Source of the DNA: Bacteroidales bacterium UBA1733
Lineage (GTDB): Bacteria > Bacteroidota > Bacteroidia > Bacteroidales > UBA3663
Assembly: GCA_002315795.1 (NCBI GenBank)
Contig: DCIF01000109.1
Span: forward strand, 1-8,242
Reading direction: 5' to 3'
DNA: 8,242 nt
Below the pieces are notes generated by a model. It was not told where the DNA came from and ran no database searches. It was given only the letters and a program-made list of their open reading frames with translations. Each line of letters begins with the position of its first letter. The stretch's first letter is position 1. Below, one piece after another: positions 1-6,293 of this stretch. The position numbers and the translations under genes were made by a program.

Positions 1-573
1 GGCTTCCAGGAGCTGCCGCAGCTGGAGGCAGACTACGGCAAGGTAGGTATGCAGAAGATCATCACTACCGTAGGTAACGTGGTCTCTGGCTCAGCCCGTA
101 GCAAGGAAACGCTCGAATGGCTTAGCAACGATATCTTCGGTAAGGTGGTACAGCTGAAGAAGGGTGTCACCATCGACCGTGACCGTACCAGCATCAACCT
201 CAATGAGAATATGGACAATCTCGTTCCTGCTTCCAAGATCAGTGACCTGCCTACGGGTTGGATATGTGGTCAGACCGCACGTGATTTCGTGCAGACAAAG
301 GTAGGCCATAATGGTAACATGAATATCCAGGAGGCAGAGGAGTTCCAGACTACGAAGTTCTTCTGCAAGACCAACTTCGATATGAAGGCCATCAAGACCG
401 AGGAGGAGAACTACAGGGAGTTGCCAAAGTTCTATCAGTTCCCTTCCAAGGAGGCTAAGGAGCGTATCCTCTACACCAATTTCATACAAGTCAACAAGGA
501 CATAAAGGATATGATCAATGATGTCTTCGGGCGCAACAAGCAGCAGCCAGAGACACCCAAGAAACAACCATAA
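1..573 (+). CDS. mobC: Type IV coupling protein MobC (VirD4/TraG family), C-terminal part
   Basis: The reading frame is open from the first base, so the N-terminal part, including any Walker ATPase motifs, lies outside the window; 190 residues are visible. Seen: an IITTVGNVVSGSA segment, a run with RDRTSINLNENMD, then LVPASKISDLPTGWICGQTA (about residues 74-93), a KTEEENYRELPKFY stretch and a charged KQQPETPKKQP tail. From family knowledge, this order (GNVISGQ-like segment, PASRI/L-S-x-GEFVG-like segment, then a paired E-E-x-Y-x-x-IP and helical tail) is that of the C-terminal half of Bacteroidetes conjugation protein MobC, the membrane ATPase that passes the relaxase-DNA complex to the mating channel. 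Inference: the window begins inside a conjugative or mobilizable element. The gene is last in its unit, because a terminator follows 22 bp after the stop. Family membership is fairly sure; the exact name is less so. Confidence 0.82.
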   Translation, partial: GFQELPQLEADYGKVGMQKIITTVGNVVSGSARSKETLEWLSNDIFGKVVQLKKGVTIDRDRTSINLNENMDNLVPASKISDLPTGWICGQTARDFVQTKVGHNGNMNIQEAEEFQTTKFFCKTNFDMKAIKTEEENYRELPKFYQFPSKEAKERILYTNFIQVNKDIKDMINDVFGRNKQQPETPKKQP

Positions 574-595
574 ACCTTGACTTTCTTTTTTGCCG

Positions 596-635
596 TCCGG
601 CCTGTTGCTCGTGAGAGTCGCAGGTCGGATTTTTT
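596..635 (+). terminator. Intrinsic terminator after mobC
   Basis: Arms at 596-609 and 616-629 pair over 14 positions, with one T-C mismatch and three G-U wobbles, around the 6-base loop CGTGAG (610-615). The pairing starts with TCCGGCCTG against CAGGTCGGA, and six T residues (630-635) follow directly. This is a classic rho-independent layout and should separate the transfer genes from the downstream cargo operon. Confidence 0.85.
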
Positions 636-729
636 ATGTCCATACGGTTCGATAAAGTGCGAATTATCCAAGAGGGCAAGTTACAAAAGAGCTGTCTCGT
701 TGTTAAAAATCTATATAATCGCAAATGAC

Positions 730-748
730 TTCCAATATAAAATTGGAA
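730..748. repeat. 7-bp perfect inverted repeat over the -33 box, possible operator
   Basis: TTCCAAT (730-736) and ATTGGAA (742-748) are perfect inverted arms separated by the 5-base spacer ATAAA. The right arm contains the TTG of the proposed -33 element, so a dimeric regulator bound here would compete with sigma factor. The repeat is seen directly; the operator role is inferred. No regulator gene is encoded in the window. Confidence 0.5.
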
Positions 749-773
749 ATATCGACTGAAAAGATTATCTTTG
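743..773 (+). promoter_or_regulatory. Bacteroidetes-type promoter for the cargo operon
   Basis: TATCTTTG at 766-773 fits the TAnnTTTG -7 consensus of the Bacteroidetes primary sigma factor. A TTG at 743-745 sits 20 bases upstream, the normal spacing for the -33 box. Transcription would start near 780, leaving only about a dozen untranslated bases before the ATG at 793. The surrounding DNA is AT-rich and lies just after a terminator, as expected for an operon head. Confidence 0.75.
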
Positions 774-792
774 CGCGCTAATATTGTTTTTT

Positions 793-1305
793 ATGACCCA
801 GTTCGTATCAGATGAGGAGCACTATGAAATGGTGCTCGACAAGATGCTAAAGGCGCAGCATGTCCTTTGGATCGGTACAGCCGACATCAAGGATCTGTAT
901 GTGAAGAAGGGTAACGGTTCCCAGCCGTTGCTCGGTGCGCTGTCTGATCTGCTGAAGAAGGGAGTAGAAATACGTCTGATCCATGCCAAGGAGCCTGGTC
1001 CTAATTTCCGTGAGGACTTTGACAAGTATCCCATCCTTGCTGAGAGTCTGGAAAGGGTGCTCTGCAACAGGGTACATTTCAAGATCATCGTCATTGACTG
1101 CGAATGGGTCTATGTCGGCTCTGCGAACCTCACCGGTGCTGGCATGGGTATGAAGTCACCCCTCAAACGCAACTTCGAGGCAGGCATCTTCACCGATGAG
1201 CCGCATCTGGTAGATGGCGCTATGGAGGAGTTCGACCGAATTTGGCGAGGTGATGAATGCAAGAAATGCGGACGTAAGGATTTCTGTATTGACAGGATCA
1301 AATAA
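793..1305 (+). CDS. Phospholipase D-like protein with one HKD motif and a C-terminal Cys cluster
   Basis: This is a 170-residue protein. The HxKxxxxD catalytic motif is at H95, K97, D102 (VHFKIIVID), followed by the conserved GSANLTGAG (109-117), the normal layout of a PLD/Nuc active-site half. Only one HKD copy is present, so by family rule it would have to dimerise to form a complete site. The C-terminus has C156, C159 and C165 in DECKKCGRKDFC, a possible zinc or iron-sulfur site. There is no signal peptide or membrane segment, so it should be cytoplasmic. PLD-fold proteins cleave phosphodiesters in lipid or nucleic acid; a single short copy resembles the Nuc-type nucleases, but the substrate cannot be told. 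I chose ATG 793 over an in-frame TTG at 784, because ATG follows the promoter at a sensible distance. It heads the operon; the next start is 10 bp downstream. Confidence 0.88.
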   Translation: MTQFVSDEEHYEMVLDKMLKAQHVLWIGTADIKDLYVKKGNGSQPLLGALSDLLKKGVEIRLIHAKEPGPNFREDFDKYPILAESLERVLCNRVHFKIIVIDCEWVYVGSANLTGAGMGMKSPLKRNFEAGIFTDEPHLVDGAMEEFDRIWRGDECKKCGRKDFCIDRIK

Positions 1306-1315
1306 ACAGGCAAAT

Positions 1316-1996
1316 ATGAAAGTCGAGACATTCGTTTGTAACTATCTCAACGAGAACTGCTACGTTGTCAGCTTTGACAATGGAGAGGGTTTCATCGTGG
1401 ATTGCGGAGCCATCAAGAAGGTGGAGCGCAAGGCCATCGAGGACTATGTCAAGGCTAATGGCATAACGCTGAAGGCGTGTCTCAATACCCACATGCACTA
1501 TGACCATGCCTTTGGATTACCTTTCGTCAAGAAGAAGTACGGACTCGTTCCGCAGTGTAGTCCGAAGGAGAAGGGTAACTATGAGCGCAAGGAGTGGTGG
1601 GTACACATGCTGAGGACAGTAGCCACTCTGACACAGGGAAGACCCCTCTTTGAGTTCATGCCTGATCCAGACTATTCTCTTACGGAAGGAACCAAGCTTA
1701 TGATCGGAGGAACGGAGATCAGGGTCATCGAGACTCCTGGTCATTCTATTGGAGGACTCTGTTTCTATCTTCCAAAAGAGAAAGTCCTATTCACTGGAGA
1801 TACGATATTCTATGACACTATCGGTAATACGAGGGATAAGGATGCCAGCATGGATGACATGGAAAAGTCCATCGGCAAGATCTTCCAGACGGTTCCGAAG
1901 AATGTCACCTTCTATCCTGGTCATGGTGAGGGAACTACCCTCGGCGGTTTCGTAGAGAATTACCGAAAGAGAGTTGAACGTGCTAATTCTGAATGA
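1316..1996 (+). CDS. Metallo-beta-lactamase-fold hydrolase, glyoxalase II-like
   Basis: This 226-residue protein carries the full MBL metal set: H59-x-H61-x-D63-H64 in THMHYDHAFG, H143 in TPGHSIGG, D162 in FTGDTIF and H203 in YPGHGEGT. This layout is typical of the small single-domain glyoxalase II-like branch, whose members hydrolyse thioesters such as S-lactoylglutathione or related thiol conjugates, using two metal ions. An insert at about residues 80-120 (rich in K, E, W and R) between the second and third motifs may shape substrate choice. The frame is open back to 1214, but that would overlap the PLD gene by 92 bp, and family homology starts with MKVETFVCNYLNENCYVV, so ATG 1316 is preferred. 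The stop overlaps the next start in ATGA at 1993. No signal peptide. The specific substrate is unknown. Confidence 0.9.
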   Translation: MKVETFVCNYLNENCYVVSFDNGEGFIVDCGAIKKVERKAIEDYVKANGITLKACLNTHMHYDHAFGLPFVKKKYGLVPQCSPKEKGNYERKEWWVHMLRTVATLTQGRPLFEFMPDPDYSLTEGTKLMIGGTEIRVIETPGHSIGGLCFYLPKEKVLFTGDTIFYDTIGNTRDKDASMDDMEKSIGKIFQTVPKNVTFYPGHGEGTTLGGFVENYRKRVERANSE

Positions 1997-2133
1997 TCGT
2001 GTCCAAGTGTATTGAATGCTTCTTCTGCCGTGACAGGCAGGAGAATGAAGAGACTATCAAACGCTGTTCTGTCACAGGACGCAAGCTTACTGATGAATCT
2101 GAGGCTTGCAGCAATATAATGAAAAAATCATAG
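1993..2133 (+). CDS. Small cysteine-rich protein, 46 aa, probable metal binder
   Basis: This short frame begins with an ATG that overlaps the MBL stop codon (ATGA, 1993-1996) and ends with TAG one base before the LysE-type start, so it exactly fills the space between two real genes. The product has five cysteines: C6, C9 and C12 in KCIECFFC, then C25 (KRCSVTG) and C39 (SEACSN). The CxxCxxC-x12-C-x13-C spacing suggests binding of zinc or an iron-sulfur cluster, or a thiol-redox role. The rest is polar and charged, with no membrane segment. Its codons match the neighbours. I do not recognise a family. Evidence for being real is positional (overlap, exact fit) plus the cysteine pattern; without it the space between genes 1996 and 2135 would be an unexplained 138-bp gap in an otherwise tight operon. 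Confidence 0.75.
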   Translation: MIVSKCIECFFCRDRQENEETIKRCSVTGRKLTDESEACSNIMKKS

Positions 2134-2134
2134 G

Positions 2135-2719
2135 ATGCCCATAACATTACTACCATCATTGCTATTCGCCATTCTGGTTGTCGGCTATACGCCAGGCCCT
2201 GCTAACCTCTATTCGTTGGCATGTTGTCTGAAGTATGGCAGAAGGAAAGCCCTGAAGATGTGGAGAGGACTGCTTACAGGCTTCTCCATAGCCGTCGTTA
2301 TCATGGCTCTTCTTACCCATATCCTTGGCGAAGTCATGGGAGAGTATGTTGTGTATCTGAAATATCTTGGTGCGGCGTATATCCTCTGGCTTGCGTGGAA
2401 GATGTGGCGTGATTCTGGCCAGACAGATACAGAAGCCAAGGACTGTACCTTTGTCTCTGGCATGATGGTACAGCTTACCAATGCCAAGATGCTGCTCTTT
2501 GACCTGACAGCCTTCTCGGTATATGTCCTCCCATATAGCAATCAGCTGACAGATCTACTGGTAGTTGCAGCCTTATTGCTTATTGCAGGCCCAGGAGCAA
2601 ACCTCGCATGGTTGTATGCTGGAGCCTATCTGAGAAGGTTCTTCAGCAAATACAGAAAACAGGTCGATATAGTCATGTCCTTGCTGTTGGCAGGATGTGC
2701 CCTGTATATTGTATTATGA
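2135..2719 (+). CDS. LysE/RhtB-family transporter
   Basis: This is a 194-residue, very hydrophobic protein close to the usual LysE/RhtB length of about 200. Seen: the N-terminal signature YTPGPANLYSLA (18-29) after a first membrane helix (about 5-27), the second conserved segment FVSGMMVQLTNAKMLLF (106-122), and about six membrane helices (roughly 5-27, 44-64, 73-92, 112-132, 138-162, 177-194). By family, it exports amino acids or similar small polar metabolites across the inner membrane using the ion gradient. LysE members usually have NPK in the second motif where this has NAK, a small deviation. Start ATG 2135 is one base after the small protein's stop, and the stop overlaps the next gene in ATGA (2716-2719). 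Specificity cannot be read from sequence. In this operon it may export a product of the neighbouring hydrolase or reductase (inference). Confidence 0.88.
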   Translation: MPITLLPSLLFAILVVGYTPGPANLYSLACCLKYGRRKALKMWRGLLTGFSIAVVIMALLTHILGEVMGEYVVYLKYLGAAYILWLAWKMWRDSGQTDTEAKDCTFVSGMMVQLTNAKMLLFDLTAFSVYVLPYSNQLTDLLVVAALLLIAGPGANLAWLYAGAYLRRFFSKYRKQVDIVMSLLLAGCALYIVL

Positions 2720-3522
2720 TAAACCACACCCCCAAAAAAATATCAATGGATAGTAACGAAAGATTCGTCCTTGCTACTGAGGATGCGACATACGATCAGG
2801 TACTTAATTTCAGGGAGTACATGTACAAGTATCTGACGATCATGGATTCCAGTGGACATCATATAGACCTAGATCTGGTGAGGGCTAATGAGAAGTCTGC
2901 ACTCTATATCATGATCATGGGATCGAAGGTTGCTCATTACATGCATGACAATGATACACCAATGCCACAGAAGGATGAGCATTATGAGATGTTCTTTGAA
3001 TCCGTTCAGGACAGCTTGCCTGAGGATGTGAAGGCTTTCTCAGACGATCATTATGATGCAGCAAAGATTATCTTTGTGACAGGTATGGTTATGTTCAACA
3101 GTTCCCTGCCAGAGGAGCAAATCAAAGAGAAGGATAGGGATCCTGCATTTGAGATACTTGATAAGATCATGGAGCTGAGGGAGTTCGACCGTGATGCCGA
3201 GCATGTACTGATGGAGGTGTGCATCGAAACCTACTTCAAGGATAAGGAAGCGCACGATTATGTCAAGGCACATCTGCCTGCTGCCTATGTTATCATGGAG
3301 AAGGGCATGACATGCTGGAAACATGACATCGGGGACAAGTGTGAAGAGAAGTTCCGGGATGAGAAAGAGATCAGAAACCTTTTCTTCAAGGGGATCATGT
3401 TCGATGAGTTCATGCAAAAGAATGAGATCATTGACCATGACAGGGAAATGGCCTGTGACCTGTTCATGCTTGGTGCCTTCCTGGAGTATAACCTCGAAAA
3501 TGACAACAATAAACTGAAATAA
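2716..3522 (+). CDS. Unrecognised acidic, mostly helical protein
   Basis: I do not recognise this family. From ATG 2716 it is 268 residues; this start overlaps the LysE stop (ATGA). A second in-frame ATG at 2746 gives 258 residues and an N-terminus MDSNERFVLATEDATYD that looks more like a folded start, and the intervening HTPKKIS stretch is low in structure, so either could be used. The frame is open back to 2608, but that would run over the transporter. The protein is rich in D, E, K and M and looks all alpha, with amphipathic helices. Cysteines are few. It lacks a signal peptide and clear membrane helices. Composition and codon use match the neighbours, so it appears to belong to the operon; the reductase begins 9 bp after its stop. 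Confidence 0.85.
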   Translation: MINHTPKKISMDSNERFVLATEDATYDQVLNFREYMYKYLTIMDSSGHHIDLDLVRANEKSALYIMIMGSKVAHYMHDNDTPMPQKDEHYEMFFESVQDSLPEDVKAFSDDHYDAAKIIFVTGMVMFNSSLPEEQIKEKDRDPAFEILDKIMELREFDRDAEHVLMEVCIETYFKDKEAHDYVKAHLPAAYVIMEKGMTCWKHDIGDKCEEKFRDEKEIRNLFFKGIMFDEFMQKNEIIDHDREMACDLFMLGAFLEYNLENDNNKLK

Positions 3523-3531
3523 GATACAGCA

Positions 3532-4146
3532 ATGAAAGTATTACTCATCAACGGCAGCCCACGTCATAAGGGCAACACCAACGTCGCACTCGAAGAGATT
3601 GCCAAGCAGTTGGCCAAGCACGATATTGACAGTGAGATCCTTTGGATCGGCAACAAGCCCGTTCGTGGCTGTATTGCTTGTGGCAAATGTGAGAACAACC
3701 GCTGCAACTTCAATGACGATATCGTGAATACGGTCATTGAGAAGATGGAGCAGTGCGATGGTCTGGTCATCGGATCACCAGTCTATTACGGACAGCCAGC
3801 CGGTCAGGTATGCTGTCTTCAGCAGCGAATGATGTATGCTGGAAGCAGTGTGTTTGCCAATAAGCCAGCAACAGGTGTATGTGTCTGCCGTCGTGGTGGT
3901 GCTACCGCAGCCTTCCAGACACTCAACATGCCGTTCCAGATGACTAACATGCCTGTAGTCACCTCTCAGTACTGGAATATCTTGTATGGTTGTGGCGAGG
4001 GAGAGACCTGTCTTGACGTGGAAGGTCTTCAGACGATGCGAACTCTGGCTAACAACATGGCGTGGATACTAAAGAAACTGAATGGCATACCGACCTCTGA
4101 TCAGCCAGAGCGTGAGGATTGGATGCCAATGAACTTCATCCGATAA
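3532..4146 (+). CDS. NAD(P)H-dependent FMN reductase / flavodoxin-fold protein with Isf-like Cys motif
   Basis: This is a 204-residue flavodoxin-like protein. The N-terminal strand and phosphate loop MKVLLINGSPRHKGNTN (1-17) binds the FMN phosphate, and GSPVYYG (81-87) forms the second flavin loop. Between them lies C47-x2-C50-x2-C53-x4-C58 (GCIACGKCENNRC), the compact cysteine pattern of the iron-sulfur flavoprotein (Isf) group, which can hold a 4Fe-4S cluster beside FMN. Many related NAD(P)H:FMN reductases share this motif, so cluster binding is likely but not proven. Further cysteines occur at 94-95, 117, 119, 154 and 160. The role would be cytoplasmic two-electron reduction of flavin, quinone or other small electrophiles, or electron transfer. 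It is 9 bp after the previous gene. Its stop is the last point of about 50% GC DNA before the AT-rich insert. Confidence 0.9.
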   Translation: MKVLLINGSPRHKGNTNVALEEIAKQLAKHDIDSEILWIGNKPVRGCIACGKCENNRCNFNDDIVNTVIEKMEQCDGLVIGSPVYYGQPAGQVCCLQQRMMYAGSSVFANKPATGVCVCRRGGATAAFQTLNMPFQMTNMPVVTSQYWNILYGCGEGETCLDVEGLQTMRTLANNMAWILKKLNGIPTSDQPEREDWMPMNFIR

Positions 4147-4162
4147 AAGGCTTTATTTCTTT

Positions 4163-5005
4163 ATGAATATATATTTCATAGATCCCAAATACATCAAAGA
4201 TGTCGCATGGATGCCTCTTTTATCATATCTAAAGGTAAAAGATTCGCTAAGTTTCATTCCTGATAATGAGTTGCCAAATTCATTGAAAGATATAATATAT
4301 CCTTCTAGATTTGAAAACCAAGGACCAAGAGGAATTGATAATTGTTCCTTTTGGTTAAGAGAACATTTAGAAAATTGTGTCAGATTGAAAATCAAAGATT
4401 ATCCAGATGGTAATGTTCCTAAGGATTCTTTGAAGAATTATAGTACAAACTCTCCACAACATAATATTGAAAATTTAGGCGTTCAAAATGTACTCATTTT
4501 AACCCCACTTTGCTCTACTTATGATAGTGAAGGCATTGTTCAAGCTCCTTTAATGAGCAAGTATATAGATGTATTTCCAGGTTTAATGAGGTATTGCTTA
4601 AATATTTTGCATAAGAAATATGGTCATAATGAATATGACAAACAGTGTTCTGCTATATTATTCGATGAATTCATGAGTCAGTCTTTTCTCTATTTTCCGA
4701 AGCGAAGAGAATGGCTCCCAATTAGGTTTGCCCCAAATGTGTTAAAAGGTGTACATGATATTGACCCCAGTAATTTTCAATTGACAGTATCAGACAATGA
4801 GAAGGAAGAATATACATCCTTGATAACTGATTTTGGACAGCAGAAATTATCGGAGTTCTTAAATGAAGTGAAAGAAGCAATACAAGAATATCGTGAAAGT
4901 ATAACTTATGAAGATTCTTGGCATGATTGGCAAAGAGAAGTTGATCAGATGAATAGAGATTTTTGGAATGAATGTGGTGAATCAAGTGTAAATTGCGACT
5001 TTTGA
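4163..5005 (+). CDS. AT-rich orphan gene, unknown function, probably acquired
   Basis: I do not recognise this 280-residue protein. Its DNA differs from both sides: a hand count over 4201-4980 gives 259 G+C of 780 (33%), against roughly 50% in the flanking genes, and arginine is mostly AGA while neighbours use CGT and AGG as well. Seen: N-terminal MNIYFIDPKYIKDVAWMPLL, a central hydrophobic strand NVLILTPLCS, aromatic-rich segments (FLYFPKRREWLPIRF), and a charged C-terminal helix from about residue 220 (SEFLNEVKEAIQEYRES). There is no signal peptide and there are no membrane helices. The N-terminus is plausible because ATG 4163 follows the previous stop by 16 bp and no other in-frame start exists nearer. 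An effector, immunity or defence role is possible for such isolated AT-rich genes, but nothing in the sequence shows it. Confidence 0.85.
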   Translation: MNIYFIDPKYIKDVAWMPLLSYLKVKDSLSFIPDNELPNSLKDIIYPSRFENQGPRGIDNCSFWLREHLENCVRLKIKDYPDGNVPKDSLKNYSTNSPQHNIENLGVQNVLILTPLCSTYDSEGIVQAPLMSKYIDVFPGLMRYCLNILHKKYGHNEYDKQCSAILFDEFMSQSFLYFPKRREWLPIRFAPNVLKGVHDIDPSNFQLTVSDNEKEEYTSLITDFGQQKLSEFLNEVKEAIQEYRESITYEDSWHDWQREVDQMNRDFWNECGESSVNCDF

Positions 5006-5144
5006 TTCTTATTCTATCAATTGAATCTTTCTCTTCACAGAAGCTGATTTTTCTGATTCGCCTGTTCTTTTATAGAACACCCTTATAATATATAATCTGA
5101 TGATTACAAATAGATACTTCAAGTTAATAACAAGTTATTGATCT
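5006..5144. other. AT-rich intergenic spacer, probable insertion border, with a small hairpin
   Basis: This 139-bp spacer shares the low GC of the orphan gene. It contains TGTTCT (5063-5068) and AGAACA (5074-5079), a 6-bp inverted repeat with loop TTTAT, but no T tract follows, so it is a weak terminator candidate at best. No TAnnTTTG promoter is visible, although some promoter may exist for the downstream genes. I see no tRNA, target duplication or att-like repeat. Confidence 0.5.
5126..5139. repeat. Short inverted repeat upstream of the YjbQ-family gene
   Basis: AATAAC (5126-5131) and GTTATT (5134-5139) form perfect 6-bp arms around AA, ending five bases before the ATG at 5145. It could be an operator or an element affecting translation initiation. 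Such AT-only short palindromes occur by chance in AT-rich DNA, so confidence is low. Confidence 0.3.
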
Positions 5145-5558
5145 ATGATTCAACAGGTAGAATTTTCGCTTAGAGAGAAGCGTCGCGGCTTCCATCTGGT
5201 GACTGGAGAGATCCTTCAGCACCTGCCACAGCCATTGCCCGAGACAGGATTGCTGAACCTCTTTGTCAAGCATACGAGCTGTTCACTGAGCATCAATGAG
5301 AACGCTGATCCTGATGTCCGCACGGATATGGAACAGATTTTCAACCATCTGGTCAAGGAAAGAGAACCTTACTATGACCACGTGCTCGAGGGTGCCGACG
5401 ATATGCCAGCTCATGCCAAGAGTACGATGATTGGTGTTAGCCTTAATATCCCAATCACAAGAGGCAGATTGAACCTCGGCATCTGGCAGGGAATCTATCT
5501 GTGTGAGCACAGAGACTACGGAGGTTCCAGAACGATTGTAGCAACCATTTACTCATAA
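5145..5558 (+). CDS. yjbQ: YjbQ / UPF0047 family protein (secondary thiamine-phosphate synthase-like)
   Basis: This is a 137-residue protein at the family's normal length. Seen: HTSCSLSINENADPDVRTDME at 43-63, the signature of the family, H79 in YYDHV, H90 in MPAHAKSTMIG and the C-terminal LGIWQGIYLCEHRD (111-124). H43, H79 and H90 are the conserved histidines thought to form a metal or substrate site. Members are small, trimeric, cytoplasmic proteins; E. coli YjbQ has been associated with a low thiamine-phosphate synthase activity, and the true reaction is not settled. It returns to the ~50% GC composition after the AT-rich stretch. The DUF169 gene starts 8 bp after its stop, so they are likely co-transcribed. 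The ATG at 5145 fits the family's N-terminus and no alternative lies nearby. Confidence 0.93.
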   Translation: MIQQVEFSLREKRRGFHLVTGEILQHLPQPLPETGLLNLFVKHTSCSLSINENADPDVRTDMEQIFNHLVKEREPYYDHVLEGADDMPAHAKSTMIGVSLNIPITRGRLNLGIWQGIYLCEHRDYGGSRTIVATIYS

Positions 5559-5566
5559 TTACGACT

Positions 5567-6283
5567 ATGACCCCACAGGAATTTGTAAAGGCATTTGCAG
5601 AGGCATTCGGTTCAGATACCCAGTTGCCTATTGCTTTCGGCTATAGTGATGAACCTTTGACCGAACCCAAGGAAGGACTTCGTTGCCTGATGGGTTTGTT
5701 CCCCAAGGTCAGGAAAGGCGATGCGGTGACGCTTGCCGACAAGTTCATTTCCTGTGGCGGCGGTATGCTCTATATGGGTACTGGCGAGTTGCAGGATAGA
5801 ATCCCCAACTTTGTTTCGAACATAGAGCACTATCAGCAGACACCTCAGATGGTACGCGACTATGTGGAGGGCTTGCATATCTTTCCAGCACCGAAGAAGT
5901 ATATCAACTTTCAAAGAGTAGATAACTTGACTGGGTGGGATGGCATCGAAGGGCTGATCTTCTTCGCTACTCCTGATGTGCTGAGCGGATTATGTGCTTG
6001 GGCATTCTTCGATGACAACTCTGAGTCGGCAGTCATTACCCGTTTCTCCTCTGGTTGTGCCTCATTGATCACGATGGCAGTGACAGAGAACCGCAAGGAA
6101 TATGGTCACAGCTGCTTCCTTGGAGGCTTCGACCCATCGGCCAGAATCATGATGCCTGCAGATGAAATGACCTTTGTCATTCCTTCTGTTCGTCTGCCTA
6201 AGATGCTCTCGACGATGAAGGATACCTGCCTGTTCGATACTCCAGCATGGAGCAAGATCAAGCAAAGAATTGAAAACAAGTAA
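5567..6283 (+). CDS. DUF169 family protein
   Basis: This 238-residue protein resembles the DUF169 family (PF02596), which has no established function. Seen: an N-terminal helix, PIAFGYSDEP (21-30), then the DUF169-type features CGGGMLYMGTG (63-73), LSGLCAWAFFDD (139-150), SSGCASL (161-167), and LGGFDPSARIMMPADEMTFVIPS (about 185-207). The paired cysteine motifs CGGG and SGC may form a cofactor or metal site (inference). No membrane segments or signal peptide are visible. The stop precedes the next gene by 10 bp. It is adjacent to a YjbQ protein, with only 8 bp between them, which suggests linked function, but I cannot name the pathway. Identity to DUF169 is from pattern memory, not a search. 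Confidence 0.78.
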   Translation: MTPQEFVKAFAEAFGSDTQLPIAFGYSDEPLTEPKEGLRCLMGLFPKVRKGDAVTLADKFISCGGGMLYMGTGELQDRIPNFVSNIEHYQQTPQMVRDYVEGLHIFPAPKKYINFQRVDNLTGWDGIEGLIFFATPDVLSGLCAWAFFDDNSESAVITRFSSGCASLITMAVTENRKEYGHSCFLGGFDPSARIMMPADEMTFVIPSVRLPKMLSTMKDTCLFDTPAWSKIKQRIENK

Positions 6284-6293
6284 AAATAGCAAT

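Noticed and set aside
91..567. 158-residue open frame on the - strand across mobC
   Set aside because: Shadow of the mobC frame, hydrophobic by complement composition and with no plausible promoter or motif.
577..759. 60-residue open frame on the + strand between mobC and the PLD gene
   Set aside because: It runs through the terminator hairpin and the promoter, and its product has no recognisable features. Chance reading in a regulatory spacer.
784..792. TTG start for the PLD-like gene, adding three residues
   Set aside because: It lies within a few bases of the expected transcription start and adds MFF before the natural MTQ. ATG 793 is the better start.
1214..1315. Longer start for the MBL gene (34 extra residues)
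   Set aside because: It would overlap the PLD gene by 92 bp; the family homology begins at MKVETFV from ATG 1316.
2608..2715. Longer start for the acidic protein inside the LysE gene
   Set aside because: It overlaps most of the last transporter helices, while ATGA at 2716 gives the usual coupled start.
5063..5079. Hairpin after the AT-rich gene as a terminator
   Set aside because: The 6-bp stem is AT-rich and no T tract follows, so it is recorded only as a weak feature of the spacer.
6270..6293. TTG start for the large repeat protein inside the DUF169 gene
   Set aside because: It adds eight residues with no support; ATG 6294 follows the previous stop at the typical spacing.
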